A stretch of 64,000 nt of DNA, taken from positions 8,680,001 through 8,744,000 of the forward strand of contig JAILWY010000023.1 of the NCBI GenBank assembly GCA_022113835.1. The letters run 5' to 3'. Positions 59,072 to 64,000 of this stretch are shown here, in pieces (positions within the stretch are counted from its first letter, which is position 1; the number at the start of each line of letters is the position of its first letter). A program made the translations under genes and the position numbers. The stretch is from Atopsyche davidsoni (Eukaryota > Arthropoda > Insecta > Trichoptera > Hydrobiosidae). Below the pieces are notes generated by a model. The model was not told the DNA's origin. It ran no database searches and saw nothing but the letters and a program-made list of their open reading frames with translations.

Positions 59072-60200
59072 GACGCTTAATACAATCAATTGTAATAAAA
59101 ATTAAACGTTATTAATAGGAAAAGTTTTAAATCTGATCCATACTGAAAATTCAATTTTCAAATCATTTTAGATTTAAATTGATTAATATATGAGATAATA
59201 GAATTTAATATCCATGTTATTTGTTAATGAAATCTATGAATTTAAATAACTTATTTACTTAATACTTGACAGCCCTGTCTTAGGAATCTCCCTTTATGTG
59301 CAATCCGTAATGCTTTTAAGCAGAACTTAAATCTCCCTATTCGACTAAATATGCAGTTATCAGCATTCACATTCTGTTAATAACGTTTTAACTAAGGCAA
59401 CGTTTGGGTTGTTAAACGATTAAAGAAAAATACTAGGACTTTGAAGATAATGATGGTGATAATATTTGTCTAACGTGCTGTAAAAGACAGAAGAATACAT
59501 TTATGTCACTGACCATCGGGCGCTGGGCAAAGGATCAAGACATTAATGTCGCGATGGCTTGAAGAGATAGATTCCTGTCCTGCCTTCACACAAACAAAAA
59601 TATTATCTCATCATTTTATATCTGAAACGTGTCTTAAAACCAATTATTTTTGTATGAATACTGTTTGAACTCAATGCACATATATTGACTTAAAATAAAA
59701 GCACAAAATTAAATAATTCGTTTAAGTGATCTTTAAGTGTCGGGACGGACCGATAATCTGTAGTATCGGTCCTGAAGAGCATTTTTTGTGTGAAGATAAT
59801 TTATTTTATTTCACTGTTAATATTTAAAAAATGCTTCAGTGATATATTTTCAGAACTTCAAACTTCGAGGTAGTATTAAAAAAAACCCGGCGAAACGCAT
59901 TAAAAAATACAATTCAACAAATTAAACATACGTAGATCTATTGTAGTTAAGAAAATCAACAATACATAATATAACGTATAACTTTTAGGTATAATACCAA
60001 AATTATATCATATCGGTGCTAGAAACGGGATCAATTCTTTGTCTATTGTCAACATGACAATTCTTAATTTTTTAAGGATTCATTGGCGTTATTTTTAAAA
60101 TAATGTAAACAAAGATAGATATCCAATTAATGCATCACAGAAGCGGTCGTAAACACAATGAATTTGAGTGTTATTTCTGAACAAGTTAATGGCCAATATA
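59072..60200. other. AT-rich non-coding DNA
   Basis: No supported feature. A short balanced stretch at 59505-59590 has no repeat or frame. Confidence 0.5.
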
Positions 60201-60400
60201 AAAAGTTCATCTCCGGCGCCGCGATGAATTAGAGACACATTTATTACAGGAAGGGCCCCGGCCGAGGCTCGCATAACTCAATACGCAGGACTTGGGACTT
60301 AATGACACTTCAGTTAATCATCCCCACGTGGTCCAGGGCGCCGTAAAACCTCTGAAACATCCCGATGATTACGAATGACGTCTCGCTAGACAAGGGTATT
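60201..60400. promoter_or_regulatory. Candidate enhancer-like island with E-box and homeodomain core
   Basis: About 200 bp of complex sequence including GGCGCCGCG (60218-60226), a GGGCCCCGGCCG block near 60254, TTAATCA (60314-60320; K50-homeodomain type), the palindrome CCACGTGG (60324-60331; bHLH type) 4 bp further on, and ATGACGTC near 60376. The close pairing of TTAATCA with CCACGTGG is the most specific feature. No coding frame. Confidence 0.35.
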
Positions 60401-61570
60401 GACTGACTAATTATTTACTGTAAGTTATACATGTTTGTCGCTTTATCACAAATGAGTTTTGATTTGTAAATTTAATATTTTTTATTTCATGTAAAAATAT
60501 ATTTATTGCATTTAATATAGATTTTCTGTGATTTTTTTGATACTATTATGACCGGAATACTTTACGAAAACAGACGTGAATTTAAGATAAATGCAATAAT
60601 AACATTAAAATTTTTTTTGACCGAAAGGTACACATCAAGTTAACAGTTATCACTGATCATGTAAACTATGATATGATTTATTGCGTAATTTTTTTTGGTG
60701 ATTTTGTAAAATGGATGTTTTAAACAAAAAAATTTTCAGTCACAATGATTTATTATTTGCAATTAAAAATATCAGTAAAGTTAATTGGGCAACTCTCTAT
60801 TCATAGAGAGTTTCCTTCTTTCTTAAGATCATCAAAGCCCAGTGTACTTGGGAAAAGAAGAAAAAATATACTAGGAAATGACTCCTTGCTCTCTTCAATT
60901 TCTTTTCCAGAGTCTTTTATTTGGTCTCATTTTTCTCTTGCGTCTTTTTCTTTCTCCTTTGGACAGTTCTAATTTCAAGTGCCGCGATGCAGTGCTGCTT
61001 CATGACGATGTCCTTCTTTTTTAATGGAAAAATAATCACCGCACAGTCAAAGACGAAAGGGCTAATTACATACACGGACAAGGCCTATGTTGATGGAGCA
61101 AAATGTCGGAAATTGTTTGAGTGCATCAGTATCTCGTTTTATATCGGTATGATTTACGGCGCGATAAAATTATTCATGCAGTTTAGAGACAGGTATGAAA
61201 AACACAGCATGCTTATGATTAAAATAATTTCTTATTCTCGATTTATAATAATAGGTATTCAAATTATTTTTGCATTTTGATTGTTTAATATTAGCCATAC
61301 AGCTTATATAAAAACAGGATTAATAAATGGTAAATGGTAAATGCATATTAATTTTCTTTTAAGTTAGTTATTGTAATATATACATGGCACAATTTTTTTT
61401 TAAAATATATTTTTGGTTCATTTGTGTGTTTACATATAACGCGATTAGTTAAGCGTTATATTTATTAAAATTGTCGTTAAAAAAAAAATAAAAAGTGTCA
61501 ACTGCCCACAACTTAATTTACACTTTTGACAGCAAAAAATGTAATAAAAACGAGTCGTTTACCGATATTT
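60401..61570. other. AT-rich non-coding DNA with a 22-bp palindrome
   Basis: Contains the palindrome at 60791-60812, a TAAATGG triplet repeat (about 61326-61347) and frames of 75 and 119 codons (60745-60972, 60921-61280) with hydrophobic AT- and T-rich translations but no recognisable family. Confidence 0.45.
60791..60812. repeat. Perfect short palindrome
   Basis: AACTCTCTAT and ATAGAGAGTT are reverse complements separated by TC. The GAGAG core is a GAGA-factor-type word present on both strands. Confidence 0.8.
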
Positions 61571-61990
61571 TAAAAAAGCGATTGTTCGACCATGCCGAAC
61601 CGACGAAAGAATCTCAATCCTGCAATAAAAGCATCTTCACGCTCGCGCCGCACAAAAAGCGGCATGAGCAATTCATTTCATCCTCGCAACAATACCGTAG
61701 CGATCGCCTCGGCGCGGGCAGGCCGCAGAGTTGTCAGCCCTAGGGCCGAGTTTTTTGGCAGCCGACAACCGAGCGTCCAGCTTTTCCAGACCGCGATCCG
61801 AAATAAGCCCCGAGTGCGAGGCGCGTGCGTCCAGCGCCAGGTACGAGTGTCGCACCGCCGAGGCTCGTCTTTCTTCGGGGGACATTTTAAAACGGAGCGC
61901 GAGCGGAGCCGATCGAATCGCTTAAATACTTCTACTCCGGCGGAATCCGCCCGTTACTTCGACAACGAGACGGACCGGGGATAATTATTT
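61571..61990. promoter_or_regulatory. CpG-rich block, candidate promoter or unknown exon
   Basis: About 420 bp dense in CpG, non-repetitive, open in several overlapping frames (130 codons at 61592-61984; 70 codons minus at 61673-61885; 64 codons at 61731-61925). The 130-codon product is Arg/Ser-rich with no recognisable domain. GC-rich DNA lacks stop codons, so openness alone is weak evidence. Its non-repetitive nature makes it one of the better candidates for a promoter, a 5' exon, or a long non-coding RNA exon. Confidence 0.3.
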
Positions 61991-62580
61991 CTATGTCTCT
62001 CTGTTCAGATAGTGTCGATGCCACGGCGACGTGATGAAGTGTGAAATTTTGGATTTCCCCTTCAACGGTGAATTGACAACATTCACTGGGTTACATATTC
62101 GCCTGAGAAGTACAACTGAAATAGAAATAACGTCGAGTCACATAGGAATCATATCTTCAAGTCGCACACAGTCCTGCGACGGGGATGGATACACCTGGTC
62201 GCCAAGGAAGTTTTGGTCTGCCGCGCACTTTTTTACTCTCTGGTTTTGTAATACGATAAAAACGTGATGTAAAAATGTTTATCCTCTATTCGCGTTATTC
62301 TATGAGTGAAAGCATACATTGCAGATACTGCAGCCAAATATAGTATAAACAAAAATAATAGAACTAAAAAAACAAAATTTAAAATAATAAAAAAATATAT
62401 TACAAAAGCTGCATTTAAACCTAATATTATATTGGTCATTTATAAGTTACTGCTTGCTTTTTCGCAGATAACATATTACACCGTTTACCCTTTGAAAAAG
62501 CGTTCGGGGGAGGAAGCTCGAGTGTTGTCAACTCTCAATTATATTTGTTATGTCTAAGCAAAACGAGTAGCAAGGGTATA
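61991..62580. other. AT-leaning non-coding DNA
   Basis: A balanced part (62020-62240) precedes AT-rich sequence. Frames of 68-83 codons on both strands lack recognisable content. Confidence 0.4.
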
Positions 62581-62960
62581 AATCTGTATGAGCCGGAGCG
62601 CACCTCCGTACTGGCTACTGACAAATAGCTCCGCGACAGACGCTCAGACACGCGACACTGTAATTCCGGTGCATTTTATTTTTAACCTACATTTCTTCGA
62701 GGCGACTCGGACGAAGGGAGCCCGAGACTCGGCTTGCTGCTTACTAATGCAGCCAGGCTTTATGGCATTTCATTATCGTTAGCACGAAAAATGCACTGCT
62801 GTAACCGTAAAAATCGTTGAGTCGATTTACAGCGATTTTGTATGAGAAAACCACGCGGTGTTGAGAGATTATCTTTAAATGATTACGCAATAAAATGCAG
62901 CAATTAAGGGACTGCGCGTCGATTTATAAGATAGCTCTCGTTTAAGAAGGTAGACCGAGA
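62581..62960. promoter_or_regulatory. GC-balanced island
   Basis: Complex sequence with CpG at 62594-62720 and then a mixed region. No repeat. A 64-codon frame (62588-62782) is not recognisable. Candidate regulatory element by texture. Confidence 0.2.
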
Positions 62961-63640
62961 AACTCTCATGCTTTGTTCTTGAATAAATATGCGCATAATG
63001 GAAAATAAAAGTATGAATTCATAAATGGGCATAAAATTATGAGTTTTATATTTCTAAACGATAAGCAAAACAATATGAGAGTTAAAACAAAAATAACTGC
63101 TTGAAATTATTTTATACAGGTTTTTTATATATATTCATGAAAAAATTTAAAAAGTTTTTTCTTTATTATTTTATGATAATCTATATAAAACAACAGCTTC
63201 AATCAAATTAATATAACGATTATCAACATAAAATAATATTTGAAATATTTGAAAAAAATTAATGTCAATATTGTATTTTTTAAAGTAAAAATTATCAATT
63301 TTGGTTTCAAATCAGTAACAATTTTATTTAAATTATGTGAACTCATTCTACCAACAATATTATACTTTTGGCGAAAGATGGATATTATGGCAATAATTTC
63401 ACCAAGTCATTCCAAAAAGTACTATTAATTTATCAAATCATTAACAAAGCAAAGAGAAAAGTCCAGAATAGGCCTGGGTAAAATAGATAATTAAAAATAA
63501 CTTCCCAATACATTGCAAGCTGTGATCTTCCGGTTCAAAGATATTAAGTAAATTATTATTTAAAATAATAGGGTTTGTATTGCATAGAATGCATCATGAG
63601 TGGTTTAAATATTAATTAATTTAATGGCGGTACAATATTC
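62961..63640. other. AT-rich non-coding DNA
   Basis: Nothing recognisable. Confidence 0.5.
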
Positions 63641-63965
63641 ATAGGTAGCTCTCTAACTAACTGATGTAGCGGAATAAAAATGGCAACAATTACGGTGGGT
63701 TTTTTTAGGGGAGTTTTCAGCCCCCGAGTCCTCCACATGGCGGGTTTCAACCGCCCAAGGGTCTGTTGTTTTAAGAGAGGAGCGCCTCTCCTCCCCTCTC
63801 CTCCCCTCGCGCCCCCCGACCTCCCCCACACCGCCACCTAGGGTTGATTCAATTATACCTAAGCGTAAGCTCGGTAATTTTTATGATGGCGCTCGGGGTG
63901 ATGTCCCTGGAAAAACACACGGCAGAATGAAAATACGCGAGCAGCTCTGGCCGGAGTAACTGAGT
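63641..63965. promoter_or_regulatory. GC-rich island with a C-rich tract, near the right edge
   Basis: Balanced sequence (63690-63775) leads to a CT-rich tract at 63783-63833 made of CTCCCCT units followed by C runs, then balanced sequence to 63965 with a GCGCCATC core on the - strand (ATGATGGCGCTC near 63883). A 73-codon minus frame (63616-63837) is Gly/Arg low complexity. Confidence 0.35.
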
Positions 63966-64000
63966 TAACTTATAGGCCATAGGCTAAATAGTTTACGGTG

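Noticed and set aside
60921..61280. 119-codon + frame with hydrophobic segments
   Set aside because: Hydrophobicity follows from T-rich codons; it overlaps another frame and shows no family motif.
61592..61984. 130-codon Arg/Ser-rich + frame
   Set aside because: CpG-dense DNA is open in several frames on both strands and no family resemblance is seen; kept as a finding, not a gene.
1..64000. Hox-cluster microRNAs (iab-4, miR-10, miR-993 types)
   Set aside because: I looked for their mature sequences on both strands by eye and did not find them, so the Hox-locus idea stays an inference from texture.

Overview
This window reads as nuclear DNA from a eukaryote, most likely an insect and plausibly a moth or butterfly. 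The reasons are a strongly AT-rich background, many (TA)n microsatellites, tRNA-like/SINE-type fragments, no bacterial gene organisation, and no long reading frame on either strand. The species assignment is an inference and I hold it loosely. No protein-coding gene is supported. The longest ATG-to-stop frames are about 110-140 codons; they fall in GC-rich islands or low-complexity repeats and resemble no family I recognise. The window is best described as a 64 kb gene desert, or the inside of a very large intron.

Layout. AT-rich DNA with little visible structure is interrupted every 1-4 kb by discrete GC-richer islands of 100-600 bp. Some are purine-rich tracts able to form G-quadruplexes (near 0.7, 7.15, 10.95, 42.95, 44.65 and 48.56 kb with G on the + strand; near 13.4, 18.56, 51.0 and 63.8 kb with G on the - strand). 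Others are complex, non-repetitive sequence carrying homeodomain-, GATA-, E-box- and Pho/YY1-like motifs (for example 4.72-4.92, 22.55-22.87, 42.76-43.18 and 60.20-60.40 kb). The two most CpG-rich blocks are 39.59-40.28 and 61.57-61.99 kb. This texture, with few recognisable transposons and many compact islands, is what one expects around a developmental regulator gene, but no exon in the window identifies that gene.

Mobile and repeat content. The most distinctive structure is at 37.57-38.26 kb: an apparently perfect inverted repeat with 167-bp arms and a 20-nt loop that turns back inside a tRNA-like sequence, followed about 230 bp later by a direct copy carrying the whole tRNA cloverleaf (Thr-TGT-like, with intact A and B boxes and a T5 terminator). 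Two other long hairpins occur: a 74-bp near-perfect one at 29.67-29.84 kb beside a (CA)n(TA)n microsatellite, and a diverged MITE-like one at 58.86-59.07 kb. A GC-rich segment with nested stems at 35.2-35.55 kb and a tRNA-box-B SINE-like piece at 16.0 kb complete the candidate mobile DNA. Several tandem repeats (9-, 10-, 11-, 7- and 27-bp units) create spurious open frames.

Nothing here forms a pathway or operon. If the region has a function it is regulatory (enhancers, insulators, a promoter of a distant or non-coding transcript) or small-RNA producing (the hairpins).
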